Assembly: GCA_003427395.1 (NCBI GenBank)
Contig: BFEA01000359.1
Coordinates: 545,571 to 573,767, forward strand
DNA from: Chara braunii
Lineage: Eukaryota; Streptophyta; Charophyceae; Charales; Characeae
Reading direction: 5' to 3'
DNA length: 28,197 nt
Shown here one piece after another: positions 1 through 8,764 of this stretch. Position 1 is the first letter of the stretch. Every line of letters starts with the position of its first letter. A program made the translations under genes and the position numbers. The notes beneath the pieces were generated by a model. The model did not search any database and had not been told where the DNA came from. It saw only the letters and a program-made list of their open reading frames with translations.

Positions 1-50
<50 letters not shown>

Positions 51-77
51 CAAACACGCACACGCACACACACACGT
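1..77. repeat. (CA)n microsatellite at window edge
   Basis: An almost pure CA dinucleotide tract covers the first 45 bases and becomes interrupted up to about 75. The window also ends in (TG)n, so both edges probably lie in microsatellites where assembly is difficult. Within the hairpin-LTR copies this tract always lies beside the 'gtgtatatttccatg' motif, so it is probably an internal part of that element rather than random flank. Confidence 0.95.
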
Positions 78-175
78 TGACAGTGTATATTTCCATGTTT
101 TAGTGGTAAATTCATTCGATGTTGCGCATCCTATCGATGGAAGTAGCATGAAGTCAGCTGCGAGGTTGAAGACTT
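78..175 (+). repeat. Microsatellite-adjacent conserved motif, copy A
   Basis: The segment starts tgacagtgtatatttcc, continues through 'attcattcgatgttgcgcatcctatcgatgg' (given here only as a landmark; key words attcattcga, catcct, cgatgg), and ends 'gaggttgaagactt'. Related copies lie at 322-485, 12504-12545, 27659-27698 (inverted) and 28038-28104. Each lies next to a (CA)n or (TG)n tract, so it marks a fixed place inside the hairpin-LTR family. Confidence 0.75.
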
Positions 176-321
176 TTGTGTTTTTTTTTTTGTTTTTTTT
201 TCTCTCTCTCACGCACACACACACATACGCACTCACACACCCACACCCACACACACGCACACGCACACCCACACCCACACACACACACTCACAAAAAGAA
301 AGAAAGAAAAAAAAAGAAGTG
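176..321. repeat. T-rich run and interrupted (CA)n tract
   Basis: A run of T with TC repeats (181-210) is followed by interrupted CA/CCACAC repeats to about 292, then an A-rich purine tract. It is low-complexity sequence; reading frames through it are artefacts. Confidence 0.85.
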
Positions 322-485
322 TGACAGTGCATTTTCCATGTTCTAGCGGTAGATTCATTCGACTTGCTCATCCTTTTTTTTATATAGAAGAAGCATCATT
401 GGTGCGAGAGCACCTGCTAGTAGGAGTTGGTTTGCTCATCCTATTGATGGACGTAGCATGAGGTCAACCGCGAGGCTGAAGACTT
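322..485 (+). repeat. Microsatellite-adjacent motif, copy B, with internal insertion
   Basis: A second tandem copy of the motif at 78-175, from tgacagtgcattttcc to gaggctgaagactt. Compared with copy A it carries about 57 extra bases bounded by an 11-base direct repeat, ttgctcatcct, at 364-374 and 432-442. The repeat looks like a target-site duplication or a slippage product. Confidence 0.7.
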
Positions 486-495
486 ACCTACCCTG

Positions 496-552
496 CGTGT
501 GTGTGTGTGTGTCACACACATACCCCCCCCCAACACACACACACACACACAT
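496..552. repeat. Abutting (GT)n and (CA)n microsatellites
   Basis: A GT run meets a CA run and then a C-rich stretch and another CA run. The GT/CA junction is self-complementary and can fold back on itself. Confidence 0.85.
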
Positions 553-1140
553 AAACTCACAGGGAAAAGAATGACATGAACACAGAGTTGAGAAACAGCG
601 ACGAGTGAAAACGAAGAGGGCGGTCGACACTCACCTTGCGACGGGGAGCGAAAACTAAAAGGACAAGAGGTTGCCCTTCATTGCTCGTCAAGAAAATAGC
701 GGCGGCGCGTGAACAAGAACATGGTTCGAAATTGAATTCAAATTTCCAATGCCTCACTGCTACAGGGGCAGCACAGGAAGATGGGTGCCCCTTAAGAGGG
801 CATATGACGCAGAGCCCGATGGAATAGGAACGTCAGTTGAGGGAGGGCGTTCTAGAAAGTTGCGCCCACTACAGATAGGGGACTGCAGAAAAGATTTTTA
901 GGCCGAGGGGCGCAACAGGGTAAACCGGCTGTCAGAGGGGCGTGACACAAATTAATGAAAAATATAAGGGCGCGAGACAAAATTTTTTAAAAATCTTAAG
1001 AAAAAATCTAAAGTAAATATATAAAAAAAAAAAATTGAAGAAAAAAAAAAAGGAAAACTTACCTTGAAAGTGAAACGGTTGTCCGTTTAAAACGGGCACC
1101 CTTTGACAGAGCTGGGGACTAGATGGCCAACCAGTTCTGA

Positions 1141-1226
1141 ATGCGCCAAGTGGCGCTTCATTTCCATCATAACTTTTAGTTTTTTTTTTTTTTTTTTTTT
1201 TCCCTTTTTCATTGGCTTTAGCCAAC
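1141..1226. other. Conserved small hairpins in copy 1
   Basis: GCGCC-AAGT-GGCGC lies near 1142-1155, a T-rich run at about 1179-1202, then TTGGC-TTTA-GCCAA at about 1212-1225. Copy 2 has GCGCC-ATGT-GACGC near 12798 and GTTGGC-TTAT-GCCAAC near 12889 in the same order. The TTGGC stem is kept while its loop differs. Confidence 0.6.
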
Positions 1227-1380
1227 GGTCACGTCATAGCCAGTTAAAATGCAGAACGGAGTTCGATCCCCACTAGGATGGAATAGTTTTTGGACTATTT
1301 ATCGATTTATGTGTGTTATCCTTGCGTAGGGGCCATGCTCAATCCCCCGCTGTTGAATATGGCCGTACGATCCTGCCGAT

Positions 1381-1400
1381 CGCTCGACCAAGATCGAGCG
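1381..1400. other. Perfect 7-bp hairpin
   Basis: CGCTCGA (1381-1387) pairs perfectly with TCGAGCG (1394-1400) across a 6-base loop. In copy 2 the aligned place instead holds GTGCGATC/GATCGCAC (about 13057-13078). The location is conserved as a hairpin but built from different bases. Confidence 0.6.
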
Positions 1401-1440
1401 CACCCAAATTGCCTTATCAAAAGGCCAACTCTAAAAGAGT

Positions 1441-1522
1441 TAGCCCAGCTGGGCACAGTCGGATTCGTTCCCTGCATCTGTGGCATGGCGGTTTACTGTG
1501 TTTACCTACTGAGCTAGCTCCT
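1441..1522 (-). ncRNA. tRNA-like unit in hairpin-LTR copy 1 (SINE-like, pol III boxes)
   Basis: On the minus strand GGAGC is followed by TAGCTCAGTAGG, which fits the pol III A-box consensus TRGCNNAGYNGG at every position. About 40 bases further on comes GGAACGAATCC, a B-box-like motif with two mismatches to GGTTCGANTCC. It ends in the palindrome GCCCAGCTGGGC (1443-1454). Equivalent units lie at 13121-13211 and 26746-26829. It is not a functional tRNA: the T-arm is poor and no clean cloverleaf forms. A tRNA-derived SINE remnant or a structured LTR segment are the main readings. Confidence 0.45.
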
Positions 1523-1853
1523 TTTACATGAGTAGAAGTCGCAACCCGTCTATTTGAAGGTTGTGCCCAGTAGGCCTCCCCTCCTTCCCGTGGCCCAGCA
1601 GGCCCTGCCTATCTACCCCTTTCCCATGGCCAGCTGCCCATCCACGACTTGGAGGTTACCCAAACGGGTAGGCCTCGGCACCGGCCTCTCGGCTTCGTGA
1701 CTCGAAGTCAACCCTCACGGCCCAGGGAAATAAAGTAAAAAAAACTTCCTTTCCTTCCGCGTCGCGGCCCCGTACTCCGCACGGCCACTCATTTATACCT
1801 ACTTGGGCCGTAAATCGCGCGTCTGCTAGAAACTGCCGGCTACCGCCATTACT

Positions 1854-1876
1854 TTCGGACGATGCAAACGTCCGAA
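1854..1876. other. Perfect 8-bp hairpin
   Basis: TTCGGACG (1854-1861) pairs with CGTCCGAA (1869-1876) across a 7-base loop. It is one of the many short hairpins in copy 1; another is CTTCG/CGAAG near 1693-1707. Confidence 0.6.
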
Positions 1877-2004
1877 CTAAAGTTCATAAAAGTTTCAGTC
1901 TCTCGGTCATAGGTTAGTGTGAATGAACTTTTGGCAAACGTAAGTCTCATCAAGTTCTTCAATTCAACGAAAAAGGCACATAATGTCTGATATTGACAAC
2001 CCCC

Positions 2005-2034
2005 GAGCAGATACCCTTGTAAGGGTGTCTGCTC
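2005..2034. other. Terminal hairpin of hairpin-LTR copy 1
   Basis: GAGCAGATACCCTT (2005-2018) pairs over 14 bp (one G-T wobble) with the bases at 2021-2034, leaving a 2-base loop. It sits five bases inside the TGTCGG end. Copies 2 (13717-13746) and 3 (26081-26106) have a hairpin at the same place with different stem bases. Confidence 0.75.
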
Positions 2035-2039
2035 CGACA

Positions 2040-2890
2040 ATGCTCTACTTAGTGACTTCGCGCAAAAGAGATGATGTCAACCGAAATCGCCTTCACGCAA
2101 TGTACTACAGGCAGATGCTCCACTTTTCCCCTGTGTCCTTGTTATCCACGTGTACGCCAAGTCCTCGTCCTGTTGTTCTGTAACCGCCTCGTTGTCTTTA
2201 GTCATCAAGCTGCTGTGAGCTGGCCTCTGGCCGTCTTCCACAAACTGTACTGGCTCGGCGGGAGAGTGGTGTCATCACTACTATTTCAACCCGTGCCATG
2301 ATCTATTCTCAACGCCACTCTCCTCGCTTTCCACCTCTGACTCCTGGTCCAAATCTCCCTGTTCCTGCTTTGTAGTCTCAGTCGAAGTCACCGATTTGTG
2401 ATAGGCAATAGTAACCTCAATTCTAGTGGTAACATGGTCTCGTCGAAGCCTCCTCTCTGCCCTGTTTTTGGCTTCGGTTATTGTTGCCTTCAACTTCTGA
2501 TCCTTTCTCATCTCTGCCTCTCTACCCCCCTCGACATTGATCTTCAGCCTACACCCTCCGATCAAAATTCAGGATCATCGTGATTCAGGGGCCTTATTAT
2601 GATACCGACGTCCAACGTGTTAGGTGTCTCCAGCAGTCCGACTTAGAGTCGTGCAGCCTCTTACGAGAGACCATAGACACACCTCTTTTGGAATAGCCGG
2701 AGCTTAAACACTTACAAAGAAGGGGCCACAATATGAGCGCCTCACCTCCTTGTCCTGCTATCTCGATTTACCAGTTGTGTGAATACTGCGAACTTCCTGG
2801 CGTGTACCTACTAACTAATAGCAAGTGACGCGGCATCTTCTCTCTTTATAGGATCGCTATATTTCACGATCCCTGCATTCTAAACAAGAT
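2040..2890. other. Unassigned interval with one charged minus-strand ORF
   Basis: No recognisable gene. The minus strand is open at 2281-2565 for a 94-residue, highly charged product (K/R/E/D-rich, with 'EAEMRKDQKLKATITEAKNRAE' type composition and an acidic 'QESEVESEESG' tail). It could be a relic of a coiled-coil or gag-like protein, but no motif identifies it and no flanking exons are evident. The rest is mixed-composition sequence without repeats I could define. Confidence 0.3.
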
Positions 2891-3070
2891 GTTTTAAACC
2901 ACCAGTACCTTTGTTGGTTTGAAAATACTCGGCCTCCGACCTTTCAGGAGGCCGAATTGAAACGACGGTCTCCGATCAGATTGATCAACGTCGGGCTCGG
3001 CCTCTTGAAAGTTGGAGAACTGGCCAAAACTTGTCAAAACCGAACGCCAAAGGTACTGGTGGTTTAAAAC
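2891..3070. mobile_element. 180-bp MITE with perfect 23-bp terminal inverted repeats
   Basis: The left end is GTTTTAAACCACCAGTACC followed by TTTG (2891-2913). The right end (3048-3070) is its exact reverse complement. The body is non-coding, contains 'ggccgagcccgacgttgatca' type GC-rich sequence on the minus strand, and resembles 22231-22437. The ends contain TTAA/TTTAAA, so a TTAA target (piggyBac-like) is possible, but the family cannot be assigned without more copies. Confidence 0.75.
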
Positions 3071-4464
3071 CTTTTTAAATCGATAAATATAATTTAAATA
3101 TATTGAACATAATATCATAACCAATAACAATAATAAGAAAAAAAAGGAAAAGCAGTCAAGACCCTACGGTCACGTGAACAAGGCGCCCCGCTCAATCAGT
3201 GTCCACAGTCTTTTCGATTCAATCTGAAAGGATTGTGGGCGCGGCGCGGTGGTCCCATAATGAGATACGAACCAGTTCCTTTCTCCCTTTAAAGGGGGAC
3301 ATCAGACTACTCTAAACGGTTACCCATATCAGATGGCAAGGGGGGGGCTTCTGACCTTCCTTGGGGGTTGATAAACCTTCTACCAAAACGGTCGTGGGTT
3401 GCCCCTCTTTTGAGGTCCTTATGACACAACTCCGAGCAGATTGTGCCTGCGGTAATGAGGACGCGAAGGGCCAAACCAATCTAGTTTGCCAACTTATAAT
3501 CACGATTCTGAAGAATGAACTGTTTGTTCCCCCACGAAAATGACAAGAGGGGAACAAGAGGTAGTTTAAATAAAATTAAGAGAAATGGTAAAAGAACGAA
3601 AAGAAAAAAAAATCTATAGCGCCACGATTGTTAGGGACTGTCTGATCTCACACTTCTATAATAGCGGTCTGGATTCGGACACAAGCATGAAAAGCATCGC
3701 TTTGTTTTCACTTTTTTTTTTTTTTCTTCTTTTATGTTCCTTCTTTACTTTTTTTTTTATTTTTAACTTTGTGATATTTGCACCTATCCCGTAACTTGGT
3801 TACAGGGAACTCGGCGTGCAGTAGAAAATACCACGCTGGTCCCTCTCCCTTCGTATCCCTGGACGAGCCCGGCGGCTACCACGGTCACAGGCCGGTCGAG
3901 CTCTGTTGTACAGCAGGGCATCGATCCTGCTTGCACCAATGGAAAGTCCAGTGGCGCAACCCCTTCTTTTGTCAGTGGGCGCGTCGACTAGACTAGTCCC
4001 GTAGCAGTGCAACGTGAGCATGTCTGATACGCTAAGGAGGTCTGAGCAGGGAGCCTGGTACACCGCAGAGGGCCAGGACACCGCGCCCTACGACACGATA
4101 CCAGTCTCCCGCTCAGTGTCCCCCTGGACCAAAAACGAAATAGGTAATTAATAGAAAATAATACAGTCGATGACTCATTTATTCATTTCTATAGCAATCC
4201 ATAGTGAAACTTTCATAGCAAATTTCTGCTACAAGTTGACTCACGCTTACCGCAACGCAACATCTTCCTCCTTTTCCCTTTGTAGTGCGTTTTTTTTTTG
4301 CCCGTCGTGTAGTGACTCTGCGCGATCCGCATAACTATTTTCCCTCTTCCTTTTCTTATTAGTGCGGCCTCCCTTACGTTCACAACATTTCATAAATCTC
4401 AATTTGCGCACCTTTTCCTTTTTACTTTCTTCTAAATTGTAACTTCATCTTACACCATACCTGA
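3071..4464. other. Non-coding interval with scattered short palindromes
   Basis: No gene seen. It holds the palindrome CCCTTTAAAGGG near 3286-3297, T-rich runs near 3710-3765, GCAGG/CCTGC near 3917-3934 around a B-box-like 'GGATCGATGCC' on the minus strand, and GACTAG-A-CTAGTC near 3987-3999. The GC-rich 3790-4140 part has the short-hairpin character of the LTR-like copies but I could not align it to them. 4140-4464 is AT-rich and featureless. Confidence 0.4.
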
Positions 4465-4755
4465 AGCACGTCGGGGACATGGAAGAGGGAGAGGTGGAAG
4501 AGGAGGTAAGGCTCGTGAAGAGCCGCTAACTCGTACACGACGCGAGTTCAACTCGGAGGAGGAGGAGGAAGAGGCGTGAGGTTATGACGCTCACACGAGT
4601 GCATACCCGCATCACCCTTTTGCTGCTTGGTATGAAAGATCTTCATCCCCAACGAGGATGGAGTATTATCAGAAGGAATTCGATGCGCGCTACGGTGCGG
4701 CCAACACTTTTCCCCCTTCATACATTCCTAGAGACCCCACTACTCCTGTAATAAG
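4465..4755 (+). pseudogene. Broken coding-like fragment with RGG-type and acidic segments
   Basis: One plus-strand frame reads as protein-like over about 95 codons with a single in-frame TGA near 4577. It has an Arg/Gly-rich start ('RGHGRGRGGRGGKARE'), an acidic run of six Glu, then a Tyr/Pro-rich part ('YDAHTSAYPHHPFAAWYERS', later 'FPPSYIPRDPTTP'). After about 4750 the sequence turns AT-rich after 'cctgtaataagtaagg', which could be a splice donor. It may be an exon relic or a gag-like nucleic-acid-binding segment. I do not recognise the family. Confidence 0.35.
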
Positions 4756-5229
4756 TAAGGCATTACATTATCACCCTCTATCCCTCGTCCCGCTCTTTCT
4801 CAATCTCATCTTCATAGTTGCACTCTCCTTTGTATTTTCCTTCTCTTTGGTTTATTCCAAATTGAATGCATGACCATCTTCTATATTTTGCATAAGCACG
4901 ACATCGTTCCATGATTTTTTTTTTTTTTTTTTTTTTCTTGACTTATCCTTCTATGTCATACTTCATAGTGTCCCTGGTTTGATTGTCAAAAAACCTTGAG
5001 GCAGGGGATGCAGGTTCCTCGTGAACCAGATCACTATGCTAACCATAAAATAAAATTTAAGAAATATTATATCACAATTTCTCATTTGCAGTTGACTTTG
5101 ACCTCTTGTCGTTATGAAGTCTGATTTTTCTCTGAACTTCTCCATGTGGTGAAGTTACCTCGTCCTTCATCTTGACACTGTCACCAGAGATATTGTCATT
5201 TTGACATTAGTACTATGGACATTCACTAT
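4756..5229. other. Unassigned AT-rich interval
   Basis: No gene or structured repeat seen. A run of about 22 T lies near 4915-4937 and is followed by 'cttgacttatccttc'. This could be the pyrimidine tract of a degraded intron or simply low complexity. Confidence 0.5.
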
Positions 5230-5420
5230 CAACAGTGTCGAGGATAAGGCATATCGAACCTTTTTTCTTGTTTTCTGGTCTAAGTGAGACATCTTCTCAA
5301 CTTTTCAAGCAACCAAAGGGGATATCAAACCTCGTTCTCTTTCTTATCAAAGTAAGGCGTCTCCTCAACCTCTCATACATATAAAGGGGATACCGAAGCC
5401 CTTTTTCTTTCTCTGGTCCT
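5230..5420. repeat. Tandem repeat, 68-bp period, about 2.7 copies
   Basis: The word 'aaaggggata' recurs at about 5315 and 5383, and its degenerate form 'aaggcatatcgaacc' at 5246, all 68 bases apart. The units also share 'tctcctcaac.tttca' and 'tttctttctctggt'. The units are diverged, so the array is old. Confidence 0.7.
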
Positions 5421-5589
5421 GAAACTTTATGTGAACCTGCGTAAACATGTGAAACAACAAGTTCTACAAATAGTGAACAAAATTCATAACAAGCAAATTC
5501 CCTGACAAACAATAGTCAAGCAATAGTTAAATAAATAAATAAATATAAAACCGATAATAAAATCATAAATAATTTAAACAGTTCTTCCC
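5421..5589. other. AT-rich spacer
   Basis: Contains an interrupted (AAAT)n run near 5525-5550 and no gene. Confidence 0.6.
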
Positions 5590-6327
5590 ACCAAAAGTCA
5601 CCGATTGCCTTGCTTTCAGCCCACCACTGACCAGGGGTGACAGACCTCCCTTCATCCTGACATTCGTTATTCGGCTCGCCTTAGTCTAGGACTAATCAGA
5701 CCATTTGTCGTGACAACCCTTTTAACTTGCCTCAATGTCAGGACCATCATACCTACTACTCGAGTATGATGACACTTTGGCGCGCCTTACGCCAGGACAC
5801 CCAGACTATAACGGGTCTGGTCACACTAAGACAATAGACCTCCTGTCAGTCCAATTGTCCTATACCCAAATTTGACCACGACGGTCGTGGACCGGCTCAC
5901 CCACCAGTTTTTGGCCTATGTGTTGGCTGTCTCACCCAAATTTCGAACGTAATACCCGGTCTAACTACAATTCAGGTTCTGGCGAGCCCACTGAATTGTA
6001 TCCTCTGACTGCAGTAGGCTTCCAGTTGACCCCTTTTGACCTCACATGCGAGAATCCCGGAGCCTTAGCCTCAGTCAACTACGGAATTCGACACTCAAGT
6101 CGGGGACTTGCTGACCCTACCAAATTGCAACCTACTCCGGTAAGGCTCTGACTCGCCCCATCAATTAATGACATATTCGGTTAGGGAAGAAAACCCAAAC
6201 ACATACAATCAAGCAAGCATATCAAGTCCACAGTCAGACAACCCATGCCCAAGATAATTGAACAAACATTTCTCAAAAGACGTCTCTTAACTCTCAAGAG
6301 ACACTAAACAACAACAAAACAACAATC
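5590..6327. other. Hairpin-rich non-coding block of unknown class
   Basis: Several perfect short hairpins follow one another: TTAGTC/GACTAA near 5681-5696, TGGCG/CGCCA near 5778-5795, CAGAC/GTCTG near 5802-5819, CCACGAC-G-GTCGTGG at 5876-5890, CAAGTC/GACTTG near 6095-6109. No protein-like frame is convincing. The style recalls the hairpin-LTR family, but I found no shared primary sequence, so it may be an LTR of another family. The last 150 bases are A/C-rich and featureless. Confidence 0.45.
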
Positions 6328-6570
6328 AATACAGTATTTCCAGAAGACCTCCCTAAAAAATATACAATGCGCTGATCCCAGAGAGGTTTCTTCCCTCATC
6401 TGAGAATTTTCAAACGAGACCTTCTGTCAGCGTCAAGGAACTATAACGATACTCGTCCCAGAGAGGTCCCTTCCCCCATCCAAGAATACTTCCAAAAGAC
6501 TTTCCGTCAGCCTCAAAGAAGTATCGAGATACTGGTTCCAGAGAGGTCCTTTCCCTCATCTTGGACATAA
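6328..6570. repeat. Tandem repeat, 80-bp period, about 3 copies
   Basis: The word 'ccagagaggt' occurs at 6378, 6458 and 6538, exactly 80 bases apart. The units also share 'ttccctcatct.agaat', 'gacttt.cgtcagc.tcaa.gaa' and 'cgatact'. The unit length stays constant despite base differences. Confidence 0.8.
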
Positions 6571-6842
6571 AATATGCAACTTAAAAAAAAAAAATGCAAA
6601 CCCCCTTTACCGACAACTCTTTGGTCAAACAAAATTGTTATTCTTTATGCCTATCTTCCTGATAACTCTCTAGGACAGACAACTTAGTCAAAAGACACGA
6701 AGTCCCTCTACTGACATTCTTTGTCAAGTGAAGTTGAATTTTTTAATGCCCATCAAACTTTCTATTTATTATAGAAATAATATTAATTACATTTCGATGA
6801 GAGAAGGTTAACAACAGTCGTATTTTTCATCACCACTTCAGA
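6571..6842. other. Unassigned interval
   Basis: A short poly-A run near 6583-6593, then mixed sequence without a gene or repeat. Confidence 0.5.
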
Positions 6843-7227
6843 ACACCCTTCACCACTTCAGGATGCAGCCTGCCTAAACAGGTGGTTTTCAGGGTCTTCG
6901 GACCTTTCACCACTTCAAGACCATTCAGGTCTGAAAATCCTGAATGTTCCTGAAGTGGTGAACGTTCCGAAGACCCTGAAAACCACCTGTTTAGGCAGGT
7001 TGCATCCTCAAGAGGTGAAGGGTGGTTTTCATGGTCTTCGGACCTTTCACCACTTCAGGACCATTCAGGATTTTAAGACTGCCAAAAACTCTCACTTGAC
7101 CACTTCAGGACACCCTTCACCAATCCAGGATGCAGCCTGCCTAAACAGGTGGTTTTCAGTGTCTTCGGAACTTTCACCACTTCAGGACCATTCATGATTT
7201 TCAGACTGCCAAAAACTCTCACTTCAG
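6843..7227. repeat. Nested inverted and direct repeat cluster
   Basis: An 87-base arm at 6843-6929 is followed after 9 bases by its near-perfect reverse complement at 6939-7025. A further direct-orientation partial copy lies at 7021-7101 and a full one at 7109-7227. The unit contains 'ccttcaccacttcagg', 'ctgcctaaacaggtggtttt' and 'gggtcttcgga'. The word 'caccacttcagg' or its complement occurs many times. The arrangement gives a long stem-loop with flanking copies, like a fold-back element or a locally rearranged repeat. No protein is supported. Confidence 0.8.
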
Positions 7228-7689
7228 AATTTTCATTCCTGAATTTTCAGCTACCCGATAACCACTTGTGATTTCAATGTGCTACATCCACGAGTTTTTT
7301 TAGCTTGATACCCCATCAATACTTAGGAAGGTGATATGTCATCACTCCCTCATTGCAACTACATCTCACAGTTGTTCCCTATTCTTAGGGATATGATACT
7401 CGGGGATCGACAATGACTCTTCATCAATGATACTCTAATCCCATTAGTTCTATCACTCGCATAAATAATAATATTAATGCAGATGTAAAAACGACTATGA
7501 ATCATTTGAAGGTTCTCTCTGAGTCTTTAAGACCAAAATTGACATACTAAAAATTGACATACTGAATTGACAATGCAAGAATTATCAGAGTCTGCTGGAA
7601 GTTCAGTATTACAGTCTCATTGCTTTACTGTACTTCTTTCAGTTTTTTGTAACTGTTTTTTTGTTGAAAGATTGACCTCTCTTACATCT
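7228..7689. other. Presumed 3' untranslated side of the gypsy element
   Basis: No gene seen. This lies downstream (minus sense) of the integrase end. A minus-strand TGTCGATCCCCGAG at about 7415 with a TCCCTA/TAGGGA palindrome just inside could be the start of a 3' LTR, but no polypurine tract or matching 5' LTR was found. Confidence 0.3.
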
Positions 7690-8764
7690 CTTTGTGACCA
7701 TTGTAGGAACCAAATCAAAACCTGTGAAAATAAACTTACGAAGTCTCGATCCTTACACCATATCTTGAACTCTTGAACTATTCATCTCGGATATCTCATA
7801 GACTTTGCCCTCTCCTTCACATGTGATTCAATAAAGATCGAGCCACCTGGACTTCAAACGTCTAGTTCACTGAGTCTCAAGTGAATTGTAAAACAGAAAG
7901 ACAATATCATCGATTTTCAATTTCTCCTTCCTTATGTATCTTTTTTTTTTTTCATCTCTCCTAATCAGATAATCTGTTGATTGTTATTCTTTCTGCAGCA
8001 TCCACCACTGTCTGATCTGAAAAAGTTATTGGAGAGAATATTCTCTGTCACTTTCTTGACTTAACCACGTCTTTACTATACTTTCAATAGGTAGAGTAAC
8101 ATACCGAATGTACCACCAAGTTAATGAAGCATAGTCGGTGGTTCTCTTAACAATGATGTTATTAGCATGGACCGCAACTCTTAACACCGTCGATCAGGTG
8201 ACAAAATTTTCTTCACTAATGAATCCTTTAGACTTTTGTGACCCTTCTTAACTGGTGCATTCGCTTCTGGACGATAAGTGGTTACATATATAATTCTGAC
8301 ACTTAATTTGAAAGTGGTTCTTCTTACGATTTTCTTAATGAATTCAGACCCTTTATCTGAAGCAAACTCTTTGATAAAGGGATATCTAAGATATATTTTC
8401 TCTATCCAATCAACCACATGTTTATATGTTTTCCTCTTCAGAGTCTTTGTTTCAACATAACCAGATATGTTCAATAGTATGTATTTCATCCCTCTCTTGC
8501 CTAGGGGCATGGTGATGAGATCCAAATGAACTCGACTTCCTCGTTTTATCAAGATAATGAGAAATAAGGGTTCGACCATTTTTGTTGCGGACCTCTACTG
8601 ACATAGTACACATGATTTACAAAATTTGTAAATCATGTCTCGCATGTCAGATCAGAAGAAAAGTTTAGCAGTCTTATAGCAGGTTGCTTTAGCAGCTTGT
8701 GGTCACCAGCAACCCCTTCGTGTAAAACGATAATTATTTCTAATTGTTTCTCTCCCCCCTCCAC
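7690..8764 (-). pseudogene. Ty3/gypsy integrase, decayed
   Basis: Integrase inserts the reverse-transcribed copy into the genome. Reading leftward: a zinc-binding HHCC part ('LHEGVAGDH' at about 8700, then 'FCKSCVLCQ' near 8600-8630, followed at once by a TAG stop). The core follows at 8579-8181, 132 codons open, with 'VHLDLITMP' supplying the first Asp (residue 20) and 'ASDKGSEF' the second (Asp75). Exactly 35 residues later, where the third acidic residue is expected, there is Lys (codon at 8247-8249) in 'PVKKGHK'. The C-terminal part (to about 7690) has 'KIDDIVFLFYN' and a degenerate GPY/F module, 'SRWLDLY' at about 7836-7857, in shifted frames. Stops, frameshifts and the lost catalytic residue make it inactive. 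The domain order fits the rest of the element at 13.75-19.66 kb. Confidence 0.85.

Larger units (their letters stand above)
1..2039 (-). mobile_element. Hairpin-LTR family, copy 1 (partial, cut by window start)
   Basis: A long non-coding, LTR-like element. Read on the minus strand it begins TGTCGGAGCAGACACCC at 2039 and runs left past the window start. It is collinear with 12504-13751 (copy 2). Shared landmarks, left to right, are: the 'ttcattcga' motif beside microsatellite, an A-rich stretch, GCGCC/GGCGC and TTGGC/GCCAA hairpins, 'ttatgtgtgt.atccttgcg', a tRNA-like unit, 'aatcgcgcg', 'cagtctctcggtcataggtt', and a terminal hairpin at 2005-2034. The TG start, lack of coding capacity and family-wide conservation suggest an LTR. 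No polypurine tract or internal region abuts 2039, so a solo LTR or a non-autonomous element are both possible. Confidence 0.6.

Noticed and set aside
3910-3975. tRNA gene on the minus strand around GGATCGATGCC
   Set aside because: A T-arm-like stem is present but the A-box candidate has at least three mismatches and no acceptor stem pairs.
6843-7227. CRISPR array
   Set aside because: The repeats are long, partly inverted, unevenly spaced and lie in eukaryotic-type DNA.
7300-7420. 3' LTR start of the gypsy element at TGTCGATCCCCGAG (about 7415, minus)
   Set aside because: Suggestive TG start and a nearby palindrome, but no polypurine tract beside it and no matching 5' LTR right of 19.7 kb could be found.
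8181-8579. Functional integrase gene
   Set aside because: The catalytic Glu position is Lys, a stop lies in the zinc-binding part, and the C-terminal part is out of frame.
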